A stretch of 64,000 nt of DNA from Jannaschia formosa (GTDB taxonomy: Bacteria > Pseudomonadota > Alphaproteobacteria > Rhodobacterales > Rhodobacteraceae): assembly GCF_003340555.1 (NCBI RefSeq), contig NZ_QPLJ01000004.1:62001-126000 (forward strand), given 5' to 3'. The stretch's first letter is position 1. The number at the start of each line of letters is the position of its first letter. The translations under genes and the position numbers were made by a program. This document shows, piece by piece, positions 8,493-15,720 of the stretch. The notes beneath the pieces are model-generated. The model was not told the DNA's origin, did not search any database, and saw only the letters and a program-made list of their open reading frames with translations.

Positions 8493-9779
8493 TCAGCTCG
8501 GCTCGGCGCAGCCCGGCGTGATGCCGGCCTCGGCGGCGTAGGCCATCGAGTCCTCCTCGACGAGCGGCGCGATCACTTCGGCGTCCGGCGAGATGAAGCC
8601 CGTCAGCGGCTCGAACCGCTGCTCGGAGGCGTTCCACCGCTGCACGATGCCCTCGCCCGAGCCACCGTGGTTCTCGCAGCTCACCGAGAAGACCGGCCCG
8701 ATCTGGGGCGCGCCCCAGCTTTCCATGGTGGCCTCGGTGACCTCCAGCGCCTCCATGCCGTCGCGCATCATCGCGGGCGTGATGTCGGTGACGCCGTGGA
8801 TCTCCTGCGCCTTGCGGATCGCCTCGGCGGTCAGCATCGCGGCGTACATGCCGCGGTGGTAGAGCACCGAGCCCAGGTTGGAGCCGTCGCCGGCCGCCAG
8901 GCCCGCATCCACCACATGCTCCCGGATCTCGCCGAAGATCGGGTAGTCCGGGTTGATCGTGTTCATGTTGAGCGACAGGTAGCCGTCCGCCGCCGCGCCC
9001 GCGGGAATGACGTCATGCTCGGCCCCGGCCCACCAGTTGCCGATGAACTGGTCCATCGGATAGCGGATGTTCGCGGCCTCCTGCACGGCGACCTGGTTCA
9101 TCACGCCCCAGCCCCACATGATCACGTAGTCGGGACGGTCCCGCCGGATCTGGAGCCACTGGGACTTCTGCTCCTGGCCGGGATGGTCGACGGCGATCTC
9201 GGTCAGCTCGAAGCCGTGCTTCTCGCCCAGCACCTGAAGCGTGCGGATCGGCTCCTTGCCGTAGGCGGAGTTGTGGTAGACCAGCGCGATCTTCTTGCCG
9301 TCCAGCGAGCCGTCGTTCTGCTCGAGCAGGTAGTTGACCGCCACCGAGGCCGCGTCCCAATAGTTTGCCGGGTAGTTGAAGACGTTGTTGAAGACGGCGC
9401 CGTTCACCGCCGAGGTGCGGCCGTAGCCCAGCGTGTGCAGCGGGATGCCGTCGGCCTCGGCCTTGGGGATCAGCTGGTAGGTGATCCCGGTCGACAGCGG
9501 CTGATAGACCAGCGAGCCTTCGCCCTTGGTCGCCTCGTAGCACTCCACCCCCTTCTCGGTGTTGTAGCCCGTCTCGCACTCGATCAGCCGGATCGGCTCG
9601 CCGCCGATGCCGCCGTCACGCTCGTTGAGCAGGGTGAAGTAGTCCTGGTAGCCGTCCGAGAACGGGATGCCGCCGGCCGCGTAGGGGCCCGTCCGGTAGC
9701 TGAGGTCCGGAATGACGAGGTCCGCCATCGCGGGGGCCGCGGCCATGATGGCGGCGACGGTGAGGGTGCCTAGTTTCAT
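8493..9779 (-). CDS. Periplasmic substrate-binding protein of an HAAT-type ABC transporter
   Basis: 428 residues. Residues 1-19 are a Sec signal peptide (MKLGTLTVAAIMAAAPAMA, cleavage before DLVIPDLS). The mature part is a type I periplasmic-binding fold of the Peripla_BP_6 kind, seen in ISDGYQDY-like and RTLQVLGEKHGFEL segments, with a Trp-rich patch (MWGWGVMNQ, NWWAG) and two cysteines near the end. GGAGG precedes the ATG. It lies between the LivM and LivF genes in a cluster led by an acyl-CoA synthetase, a context seen for transporters of aromatic or medium-chain carboxylates; amino acids remain possible. The ligand cannot be read from sequence. Confidence 0.88.
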   Translation of the reverse strand: MKLGTLTVAAIMAAAPAMADLVIPDLSYRTGPYAAGGIPFSDGYQDYFTLLNERDGGIGGEPIRLIECETGYNTEKGVECYEATKGEGSLVYQPLSTGITYQLIPKAEADGIPLHTLGYGRTSAVNGAVFNNVFNYPANYWDAASVAVNYLLEQNDGSLDGKKIALVYHNSAYGKEPIRTLQVLGEKHGFELTEIAVDHPGQEQKSQWLQIRRDRPDYVIMWGWGVMNQVAVQEAANIRYPMDQFIGNWWAGAEHDVIPAGAAADGYLSLNMNTINPDYPIFGEIREHVVDAGLAAGDGSNLGSVLYHRGMYAAMLTAEAIRKAQEIHGVTDITPAMMRDGMEALEVTEATMESWGAPQIGPVFSVSCENHGGSGEGIVQRWNASEQRFEPLTGFISPDAEVIAPLVEEDSMAYAAEAGITPGCAEPS

Positions 9780-9833
9780 CGGTGTTTCCTCCCTGGATGA
9801 TCCGATATGCGCCGGTTGGCCCGGCCCGTGAGA

Positions 9834-9853
9834 TGGGCATCACGATGCCCACC
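9834..9853. repeat. GGTGGGCAT-type palindromic repeat, copy 1
   Basis: TGGGCAT, CACG, ATGCCCA lies in the 91-base gap between the LivM-type permease and the binding-protein gene. The same palindrome with other loops recurs near 15.7 kb and twice at 57.9 kb, always between genes. Confidence 0.6.
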
Positions 9854-9870
9854 GCCTTCCATGGCCGCGC

Positions 9871-10947
9871 CTAGTGCGGGAACGGCCACAACCTCAGCTT
9901 CTCCTTCGTCAGCCGCCAGAGCTGCGCCAGCCCATGCGGCTCCACCACGAGAAAGAAGACGATCAGCCCGCCGACGACGACGAGGTTCAGATGCGCCACG
10001 ATGTCCGTGGGCCAGCCCAGCAGGTCGACCCCGACGATCTTCAGCACTACCGGCAGCAGCACGAGGAACGCAGCACCCGCGAAACTGCCGAAGATCGAGC
10101 CCAGACCGCCGATGATGACCATGAACAGCACCAGGAACGACTTCTGGATGCCGAAGGCCTCGCCGACCTCGACCGCACCGAGATAGACCGTGAAGAACAG
10201 CGAGCCCGAGACGCCGACAAAGAAGGACGACACCGCGAAGGCGGTCAGCTTGGCCCGGAGCGGGTTCACCCCGATGATCTCGGCGGCGATGTCCATGTCG
10301 CGGATCGCCATCCACTGCCGCCCGACCGTCCCGCGCGTCAGGTTGCGCGCGACCCAGGCCAGGATGACGACGAAGAACAGGCAGAAGAGGTACTGCGCCC
10401 AGGCCTCGGTATTGGGGCCGGTGATCTCGAGCCCGAACAGCGTCCGCTCGGGCGCGTTGATCTGGCCCGAGGCGGAGTAGTTGTAGAACCAGCCGACCCG
10501 GTTGAACAGCCAGACGAGGAAGAACTGCGCGGCCAGCGTCGCGACGGCGAGGTAGAAGCCCTTGATCCGGAGGCTGGGCAGGCCGAAGGCCGCGCCGACG
10601 ATGGCGGTGATGACGCCCGACAGGATCGTCACCGTGACCATGTCCATCCAGGCGAACGCGGTCATCAGCTTGTAGGAAGAATAGGCCCCCACCGCCATGA
10701 ACCCGCCGGTGCCGAGGCTGACCTGCCCGCAATAGCCGGTCAGGATGTTCAGCCCGAGCGCGGCGATCGCGTAGATCAGGAACGGCACCAGGAAGGCGTT
10801 CGCCCAGTAGTCCGTCACCAGGAAGGGCAGGACCACGGCCGCCACGACCAGCAGCACCCAGTAGGCCCTCCGGTCGAACCTGATCGGGAAGGTCTGGTTG
10901 TCCTCGCCGTAGGACGTCTTGAAGTCTCCGGCCTCGCGGTAAAGCAT
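9871..10947 (-). CDS. ABC transporter permease, LivM type
   Basis: 358 residues, inner-membrane permease with about 9-10 hydrophobic segments. The family hallmarks GLNILTGYCGQVSLGTGGFMAVGAY and, near the C-terminus, VIIGGLGSIFGSFAGAAF (which contacts the ATPases) are both visible. It has an extended N-terminus of about 30 polar residues. GGAGG lies upstream of the ATG at 10947; a 68-residue longer reading runs into the unrelated SHOCT gene and is rejected. It pairs with the LivH-type permease further upstream; the two are separated by an opposite-strand gene and two small genes, an unusual split of the operon. Confidence 0.9.
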   Translation of the reverse strand: MLYREAGDFKTSYGEDNQTFPIRFDRRAYWVLLVVAAVVLPFLVTDYWANAFLVPFLIYAIAALGLNILTGYCGQVSLGTGGFMAVGAYSSYKLMTAFAWMDMVTVTILSGVITAIVGAAFGLPSLRIKGFYLAVATLAAQFFLVWLFNRVGWFYNYSASGQINAPERTLFGLEITGPNTEAWAQYLFCLFFVVILAWVARNLTRGTVGRQWMAIRDMDIAAEIIGVNPLRAKLTAFAVSSFFVGVSGSLFFTVYLGAVEVGEAFGIQKSFLVLFMVIIGGLGSIFGSFAGAAFLVLLPVVLKIVGVDLLGWPTDIVAHLNLVVVGGLIVFFLVVEPHGLAQLWRLTKEKLRLWPFPH

Positions 10948-11037
10948 CAGGTTTCTCCTCCGGGCTTGCGCCCCCGTCCTGCCATGAAACCGGCAGGTTT
11001 CTTTCCCAGGCTGGTGGCGCCTTGACAGGAGGTCCGC

Positions 11038-11361
11038 ATGGCCACCCCCGCCACCGAATTGCAGAAGCTGCTCGAGCTGCGCGACGCGGGCGAGCTGACC
11101 GAGGCGGAGTTCGCCACGGCGAAGGCCCGCGTGCTGCGCCCCGGGCCCCAATCCGTCATGACCCCCTCGTCGCGGCGGCGCGGCTGGGGCCTGTTCGCGT
11201 CCTTCGGGCGCGGGCTCTTCACGATCATCGTCGCCACCGGCGTCCTGATCGGCGCCACGACCCTGATCGCGCTGACCGAAGCCGGGGCCGTCGCGCTGGG
11301 CGCGCTGGGCCTGATGGCCCTCGCGCTGGTGCTCGTCTTCCTGTTCATGAACGAGGCCTGA
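11038..11361 (+). CDS. Small SHOCT-domain membrane protein
   Basis: 107 residues. Residues 5-33 (ELQKLLELRDAGELTEAEF) are a SHOCT motif, a short helical hairpin commonly found in small membrane proteins; residues 50-105 form two transmembrane helices. AGGAGGT stands at good distance before the ATG. It is the only plus-strand gene inside the leftward transporter cluster, lying between the two permeases, and so probably has its own promoter and may be an insertion. Function unknown. Confidence 0.8.
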   Translation: MATPATELQKLLELRDAGELTEAEFATAKARVLRPGPQSVMTPSSRRRGWGLFASFGRGLFTIIVATGVLIGATTLIALTEAGAVALGALGLMALALVLVFLFMNEA

Positions 11362-11365
11362 CCCA

Positions 11366-11740
11366 TCACGCCGCCCCCGCGTCCGAGGGATGGTTGACCC
11401 CGTCGACCCAGCCGATCGGCTCCCGGTCGCGCGGGTTCACCCCGTCGAGCGCGCCCATGTTCACCCCGAACTCCCTCGGGTTCGACCGGCGGCGGTGATG
11501 GGTGTAGATGCCGCAGACCGAGCAGAACCAGTGCTCCGCCGTCATCGTCCCCCATTGGTAGAGCGTCAGCGTGTCGCCCTTCACCACGGTCAGGTCGCCC
11601 TCCTTCACGGTGACCGGCGCCACCCCGCGCCTGCGGCAGAAGGAGCAGTCGCAGCGCCGCGCCGTGGCCAGCCCGTCGGCCAGCACGACCGACAGCTCGG
11701 TGGCGCCGCAATGGCAGGTGAGGCGGATGGGCTCGGCCAT
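11366..11740 (-). CDS. GFA family protein (S-(hydroxymethyl)glutathione synthase-like)
   Basis: 124 residues. The zinc ligands of the Gfa/Mss4-like fold are present: CHCG near residue 10, RRCDCSFCRRRG near 30 and CSVCGIYTHHRR near 75. The founding member was proposed to help condense formaldehyde with glutathione, but most family members have no proven activity. Two starts stand in tandem (GTG at 11743, ATG at 11740) behind GAGGA. It starts 8 bases after the small membrane-protein gene and likely shares its transcript. Confidence 0.86.
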   Translation of the reverse strand: MAEPIRLTCHCGATELSVVLADGLATARRCDCSFCRRRGVAPVTVKEGDLTVVKGDTLTLYQWGTMTAEHWFCSVCGIYTHHRRRSNPREFGVNMGALDGVNPRDREPIGWVDGVNHPSDAGAA

Positions 11741-11747
11741 CACGTCC

Positions 11748-11948
11748 TCATGTCCGCCACAGCCGCCACGCCTGCCACCCGCGCCCCAGCGCGATGGCCA
11801 GCGTCACGCAGGCCAGCAGCGGCCAGACCGGCCCGCCCAGCGCGAAGAGCCAGGCCGACAGCGCGGCGGCGATTGCCGCCTGCACGGCCTGCCGCAGCCA
11901 GACGCGGCTGCCCGTCGAGCGGGCGAAGGCCTGCCTCGGGTCGCGCAT
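11748..11948 (-). CDS. Small membrane protein, translationally coupled to livH
   Basis: 66 residues. A basic N-terminus (MRDPRQAFARSTGSRVW) is followed by two hydrophobic stretches (about residues 20-52) and a short basic tail. The start ATG overlaps the stop of the LivH-type gene as TGATG, so it is read by coupled translation. No family is recognised. Its place right after the permease gene suggests an accessory role in the membrane, but that is inference from position only. Confidence 0.65.
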   Translation of the reverse strand: MRDPRQAFARSTGSRVWLRQAVQAAIAAALSAWLFALGGPVWPLLACVTLAIALGRGWQAWRLWRT

Positions 11949-12958
11949 CACACCCTCTCAATGATCTTCTCCCCGAACAGGCCCTGTGGCCGGAACACCA
12001 GGAAGATCAGCGCCAGCACATAGGCGAACCAGTTCTCGGTCGCCCCGCCGAGGTTGATGACGCCGCCGAAGCACTGGCCGGTGCCGAAGCAGAACTCGAA
12101 CAGCTTCTCGCCCACGCCGATGATCAGCCCGCCGACGATGGCGCCGGGGATCGAGGTGAAGCCGCCCAGCATCAGAACCGGCAGCGCCTTCAGCGCGATC
12201 AGCGACAGCGAGAACTGCACGCCCGATTTCGCGCCCCACATGATGCCCGCGACCAGCGCCACGAAGCCCGCGATGGACCAGACCAGTACCCAGATGAAGT
12301 TGAGCGAGATGCCCACGCTGAGCGCCGCCTGATGGTCGTCGGCCACCGCGCGCAGCGCGCGGCCCTGCTTGGTGTAATGCGAGAAGGCGACCAGGCCCGC
12401 CACGAGAAGGGCCGCGATGACCGTCGCCGTGATGTCGAGATTGTCGATGAAGAAGCCGTAGCCGAAGACCTCGAAGGTGGTCCCGTCGATCCACTCGTTG
12501 ATGCCCTGCGGGATGCCCACGTCGAGGGTCTTGATGTCCGCCCCCCACATCAGGTCGGCCACGCCTTCGAGGAAGAAGGCAAGGCCGATGGTGGCCATGA
12601 ACAGGATGATCGGCTCCTGGTTCACCAGGTGGCGGAAGACGAAGCGGTTCACCGCCCAGGCGAAGGCGATCATCACGACGACCGTCAGCAGGATCGCCAG
12701 CAGAGCCGGGACGGTCCAGCCGAAATGATGGATGTTCGTCCCGAAGGTCGCGTTGATCAGGTGGGCGAAGGGCACCTGCCCGTTCTGGATTCCCACCAGC
12801 GTCATCGCCGCGAAGAGCGCCATGACCCCCTGCGCATAGTTGAAGATGCCGGAGGCCTTGAAGATCAGCACGAAGCCGAGGGCCACGAGCGAATACATCA
12901 CGCCGGCCATGAGGCCGTTCAGCGCGACCTCCATTCCGTAGAGAAGGGTGTCAGGCAT
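11948..12958 (-). CDS. ABC transporter permease, LivH type
   Basis: 336 residues with about 8 transmembrane segments. LivH hallmarks are visible: ALGFVLIFKASGIFNYAQGVMALF near the N-terminus, the GRALRAVADDHQAALSVGI cytoplasmic loop, and LPVLMLGGFTSIPGAIVGGL with FRPQGLFGEK at the C-terminus. AGGAGG is 7 bases before the ATG at 12958. Residues 80-110 hold an extra periplasmic loop (NATFGTNIHHFGWT), and a two-Cys segment (FCFGTGQCFGG) near residue 300 is not usual in amino-acid transporters. It works with the LivM-type permease at 9.9 kb. Confidence 0.9.
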   Translation of the reverse strand: MPDTLLYGMEVALNGLMAGVMYSLVALGFVLIFKASGIFNYAQGVMALFAAMTLVGIQNGQVPFAHLINATFGTNIHHFGWTVPALLAILLTVVVMIAFAWAVNRFVFRHLVNQEPIILFMATIGLAFFLEGVADLMWGADIKTLDVGIPQGINEWIDGTTFEVFGYGFFIDNLDITATVIAALLVAGLVAFSHYTKQGRALRAVADDHQAALSVGISLNFIWVLVWSIAGFVALVAGIMWGAKSGVQFSLSLIALKALPVLMLGGFTSIPGAIVGGLIIGVGEKLFEFCFGTGQCFGGVINLGGATENWFAYVLALIFLVFRPQGLFGEKIIERV

Positions 12959-13045
12959 GTCGGGCCTCCTTGAACGCGAAGGCCCGCGACCCGGCGGGTG
13001 CCGGGCGCGGGCCATGTCTCTCCGTCGCGGCGAGGCCGCGGAATG

Positions 13046-13507
13046 TCAGTAGGGCAGCGGCTTCTCCGGCGAGCCGGGGTCCGGCCGCTCCAGCGCGGGC
13101 TGCGGGTCGCGATAGGCCGCCGAGCCGCCGTCGATCCCCGGATTGGGGCCGGTCGCGGCGGGGCAGGTGCAGGCCATCAGCAATTCGTTCGCCTTCTCCG
13201 AGCGCTTGCCGGCGGGGATCGCCTCCAGCGCGGACTTGGCCGCCCGGAGCCCCCAGTCGATGTCGCCATCTACCAGCGGCGGGCGCGACTGGCCGTCCTC
13301 GCCCATCTCGGCGGCGCGGGTGTCGCGCGACTGGTGCGCCACGCGCTTGAAGGCGTCGAACACCGCCTGCCGCTCGTTGATCCGCAACTCCTCCAGGTCG
13401 TCCGGGCGAAAGCCCCTCAGCCGCTGGATCGTGTAGTCGGGCAACCCCCGGTCCTCGCCCAGGATGTCGGCCAGCGTCTTCTTCAACCAGGTCTCGTGAT
13501 CGGACAT
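13046..13507 (-). CDS. Hypothetical protein between livG and livH
   Basis: 153 residues, soluble, no signal peptide or membrane segment. It opens with a charged helical part (MSDHETWLKKTLADILGE), has an Arg/Glu-rich middle, a CTCP pair near residue 115 and a Pro-rich tail (PDPGSPEKPLPY). No family recognised. AAGGAG precedes the ATG at good distance. It sits inside the transporter cluster with gaps of 87 bases to livH and 140 to livG, so it is probably co-transcribed. The tail may be disordered. Confidence 0.65.
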   Translation of the reverse strand: MSDHETWLKKTLADILGEDRGLPDYTIQRLRGFRPDDLEELRINERQAVFDAFKRVAHQSRDTRAAEMGEDGQSRPPLVDGDIDWGLRAAKSALEAIPAGKRSEKANELLMACTCPAATGPNPGIDGGSAAYRDPQPALERPDPGSPEKPLPY

Positions 13508-13564
13508 GTGCAGGTCTCCTTCCGTCTGGAAGGACCAACGGCGCGGCGAAGTCGATGTTCCGCC

Positions 13565-13617
13565 CCTTCCTGTGGCCGCAAATACTCCGGGGAGCGCGAG
13601 GGGCTGGCCCCTCGCTC
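13565..13617. repeat. Intergenic stem repeat (AAATACTCCGGGG family), copy 1
   Basis: Twenty-eight bases (13565-13592, including CCGCAAATACTCCGGGG) are identical to 55527-55554. They are followed by a stem GCGAGGGGC / GCCCCTCGC around a TG loop (13595-13614) and CCCGCC. In the second copy the stem bases differ but still pair. Lies between the hypothetical gene and livG. Confidence 0.75.
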
Positions 13618-13647
13618 CCGCCCTCGAAGCCGGGCGCGGCGACTGGC

Positions 13648-14463
13648 TCAGTCATGCGCCACCCCGAGATAGGCGTCGATCACATCCTGGTTGTTGCGCA
13701 CCTCGTCGGGGGTGCCGTCGCCGATCTTGCGGCCGTAATCCATGACCACGACCCGGTCCGACAGGTCCATGACGACGCCCATGTCGTGCTCGATCAGCGC
13801 GATGGTGGTCCCGAACTCGTCGTTCACGTCGAGGATGAAGCGGGACATGTCCTCCTTCTCCTCAACGTTCATGCCGGCCATCGGCTCGTCGAGCAGCAGC
13901 AGCTTCGGCTCGGCGGCGAGCGCCCGGGCCAGCTCCACACGCTTCTTCAGGCCGTAGGGCAGGCGGCCGACGGGCGTCTTGCGGATGGCCTGGATCTCGA
14001 GGAAGTCGATGACCCGCTCGGCGGCGGCGCGGTTCTCTTCTTCCTCCTTCGCGGCGCCGGTCCACCAGAGCGACTGTGTGAAGAGGTTCGAGGACATGTA
14101 GCCCAGCCGCCCGGTCATCACGTTGTCGAGCACCGACATCCCCTCGAAGAGCGCGATGTTCTGGAAGGTGCGGGCGATGCCCTGGCGGGCGACCTGGTAG
14201 GGCTTCATCGGCGGGCGGGGCGCGCCGCGGAACCAGACCTCCCCCTCCTGCGGGACGTAGAAGCCCGAGATGACGTTCAGCATCGAGGACTTGCCGGCGC
14301 CGTTCGGGCCGATGATCGCGCGGATCTCGCCCTCGCGGATGTCGAAGGAAATGTCCTTGATCGCCTCCACCCCGCCGAAGCGCAGCGTGATGTTGCGCAG
14401 GTCGAGGACGGTGCCGCCGATCGTGCGGCCGTCGGCGGTGACGTATCTTTCAGCGTCGAGCAT
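13648..14463 (-). CDS. ABC transporter ATP-binding protein, LivG type
   Basis: 271 residues. Walker A GPNGAGKSS, the Q-loop region ARTFQNIALFEGMSVLDN, the LivG-type signature LPYGLKKRVELARAL, Walker B LLLLDEPMAGM and the switch His in ALIEHDMGVV are all present. The long insertion before the signature (LFTQSLWWTGAAKEEEENRAAA) is typical of LivG. AAGGA precedes the ATG. With the LivF-type protein it forms the ATPase pair of this transporter. Confidence 0.92.
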   Translation of the reverse strand: MLDAERYVTADGRTIGGTVLDLRNITLRFGGVEAIKDISFDIREGEIRAIIGPNGAGKSSMLNVISGFYVPQEGEVWFRGAPRPPMKPYQVARQGIARTFQNIALFEGMSVLDNVMTGRLGYMSSNLFTQSLWWTGAAKEEEENRAAAERVIDFLEIQAIRKTPVGRLPYGLKKRVELARALAAEPKLLLLDEPMAGMNVEEKEDMSRFILDVNDEFGTTIALIEHDMGVVMDLSDRVVVMDYGRKIGDGTPDEVRNNQDVIDAYLGVAHD

Positions 14464-14475
14464 GATCGATCCTTC

Positions 14476-15108
14476 TCACGTGTCTTCGCCCGGTCTTCGC
14501 GGCGCGGGGCGGTCCAGGAGGGACGCGCCGCCGCACTCCGGCGCGCCGGCCATCTCGCTGACCGAGGAACGGAAGTCCCCCTCGGCGGGCCGGACCGTCA
14601 CGCTGGCGATGACGGGGCAGGCGCGGGCGTTGGGCTCGGTGGCGGTCATGCCCTCGCGGATGACGGTCGCGTCGGAGCGCAGATCCGCGCGCTGCCAGTC
14701 GCCCTGGGCGAGGGCGGCGCGCATCATGTCGCGATAGGCGTCCAGCAGCGTCCGGGCTTCGTCGCCTGTCAGGGCGCGGCGGGGGACGATCTCGCAGATG
14801 GCACGGGTGCCGGGGCGGGTGCGATACTCGATCAGCCGCAGGCGGAGCGCGCCGTCCGGCGCCTCGAAGTTGCGCGGGACGAGGCGGCCCCCCACGGTCG
14901 CGGCGCCCGGCGCGAGGTAGCGGCGGGTGCCGTCGGTGACGTCGCGGTTGTAGGCGAAATCGGGCGCCCGTTCGCGCAGGCCCGACAGGTCGAGCGCCGC
15001 CCCCCGCGCGACGGCCGCCCCGCACCGCGCCTGCAGGTCGCGCCATTCGGAGGTGAGGTCGGCGGCGGCGGCACTAGTCCAGAACAGCGCGCCAATCGAC
15101 GCGGCCAT
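14476..15108 (-). CDS. Putative exported protein of unknown function
   Basis: 210 residues. The N-terminus (MAASIGALFWTSAAAADLTSE) reads as a short signal peptide with an AAA-AD cleavage site but lacks the usual basic residues. The mature part contains three cysteines and no family I recognise. Its stop lies 12 bases before the livG start, so it is in the transporter operon. The proposed start overlaps the tail of the broken parE gene by 35 bases, so the true start may have been different before the parDE module arrived. A reading extended through the parDE region is rejected because it lies antiframe to parD. Confidence 0.6.
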   Translation of the reverse strand: MAASIGALFWTSAAAADLTSEWRDLQARCGAAVARGAALDLSGLRERAPDFAYNRDVTDGTRRYLAPGAATVGGRLVPRNFEAPDGALRLRLIEYRTRPGTRAICEIVPRRALTGDEARTLLDAYRDMMRAALAQGDWQRADLRSDATVIREGMTATEPNARACPVIASVTVRPAEGDFRSSVSEMAGAPECGGASLLDRPAPRRPGEDT

Positions 15109-15379
15109 GAAGGACGCGGACGATCTCCACTCCTTCCGGTGTCGCGTCGAAGAAGACGAGATGGGAGCGGTACCGATGGACGCGGATCGGCGGATCGACT
15201 TCGTGCCGAAGGCGAGCGATCTCGGGATGGTCCGCCAGGAGGGCGAAAGTCGATGCCATGCCGGAAAGATATGACTCGGCCTGATCGATGGACCATTGCG
15301 CCGCGGTGTAGTCCTAGATCTCGTCGAGGTCTTGCGCGGCGCCAGGCGACAAGCGCCAGGCTGGCGCGTCAGCCGCCAT
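15074..15379 (-). pseudogene. parE: parE toxin gene broken by an in-frame amber codon
   Basis: Reading from the ATG at 15379, which overlaps the parD stop by 11 bases, gives MAADAPAWRLSPGAAQDLDEI, then TAG at 15316-15314, then DYTAAQWSIDQAESYLSGMA and a complete ParE C-terminus (RVHRYRSHLVFF, VRVLHGRVDWRAVL). In the RelE/ParE family the interrupted position is normally Trp (DEIWDYT), so one G-to-A change of TGG to TAG explains the defect. The remaining 60-residue part after the stop could be started at an internal ATG at 15259 but lacks the first two helices. ParE toxins poison DNA gyrase. The antitoxin frame next door is intact. Confidence 0.85.
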
Positions 15380-15611
15380 GCTGCGCGCGCTTCGCCCTCA
15401 GGAAGGCCTGCATGTCGAACGCCGCCGCTGGCCCGCTGGCCCGGCCCTTGTCGATCTCGGCCTGAAGCTCCGCGATTGCCCTCTGCCGGTCCTGGTCCTT
15501 TCGGATCAGGTCGCGGACGTAGTCGGAGGCGTTGCCGTAGCGCTCCGAACGGACCTGATCCTCGACCCAGGCCTTCATCCCGTCGGGCAGGGACACGTTC
15601 ATCGTCGCCAT
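15369..15611 (-). CDS. parD: ParD-type antitoxin
   Basis: 80 residues. MNVSLPDGMKAWVEDQV is the ribbon-helix-helix DNA-binding motif of ParD/CopG antitoxins, followed by ASDYVRDLIRKDQ and a charged C-terminal tail that would embrace ParE. GGAGG lies 7 bases before the ATG at 15611 (a second ATG three codons on, at 15602, is possible). ParD would normally bind the promoter just upstream and repress the module. Its partner toxin carries a premature stop, so the antitoxin may persist as a stand-alone repressor or as protection against other ParE toxins. Confidence 0.88.
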   Translation of the reverse strand: MATMNVSLPDGMKAWVEDQVRSERYGNASDYVRDLIRKDQDRQRAIAELQAEIDKGRASGPAAAFDMQAFLRAKRAQHGG

Positions 15612-15687
15612 GGCGCACCTCCGTGAGGGGATATGTGGGGAGCGTTGGCAAGGTTTGTCAATCTTCCTGCGTTGGACGATGCGGAGT

Positions 15688-15709
15688 GGTGGGCATGGTC
15701 ATGCCGACG
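15688..15709. repeat. GGTGGGCAT-type palindromic repeat, copy 2 (imperfect)
   Basis: GGTGGGCAT, GGTC, ATGCCGACG: the right arm has mismatches against the left. It lies between the parD promoter region and the stop of the acyl-CoA synthetase gene. Confidence 0.5.
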
Positions 15710-15720
15710 ATACGGCGCCG

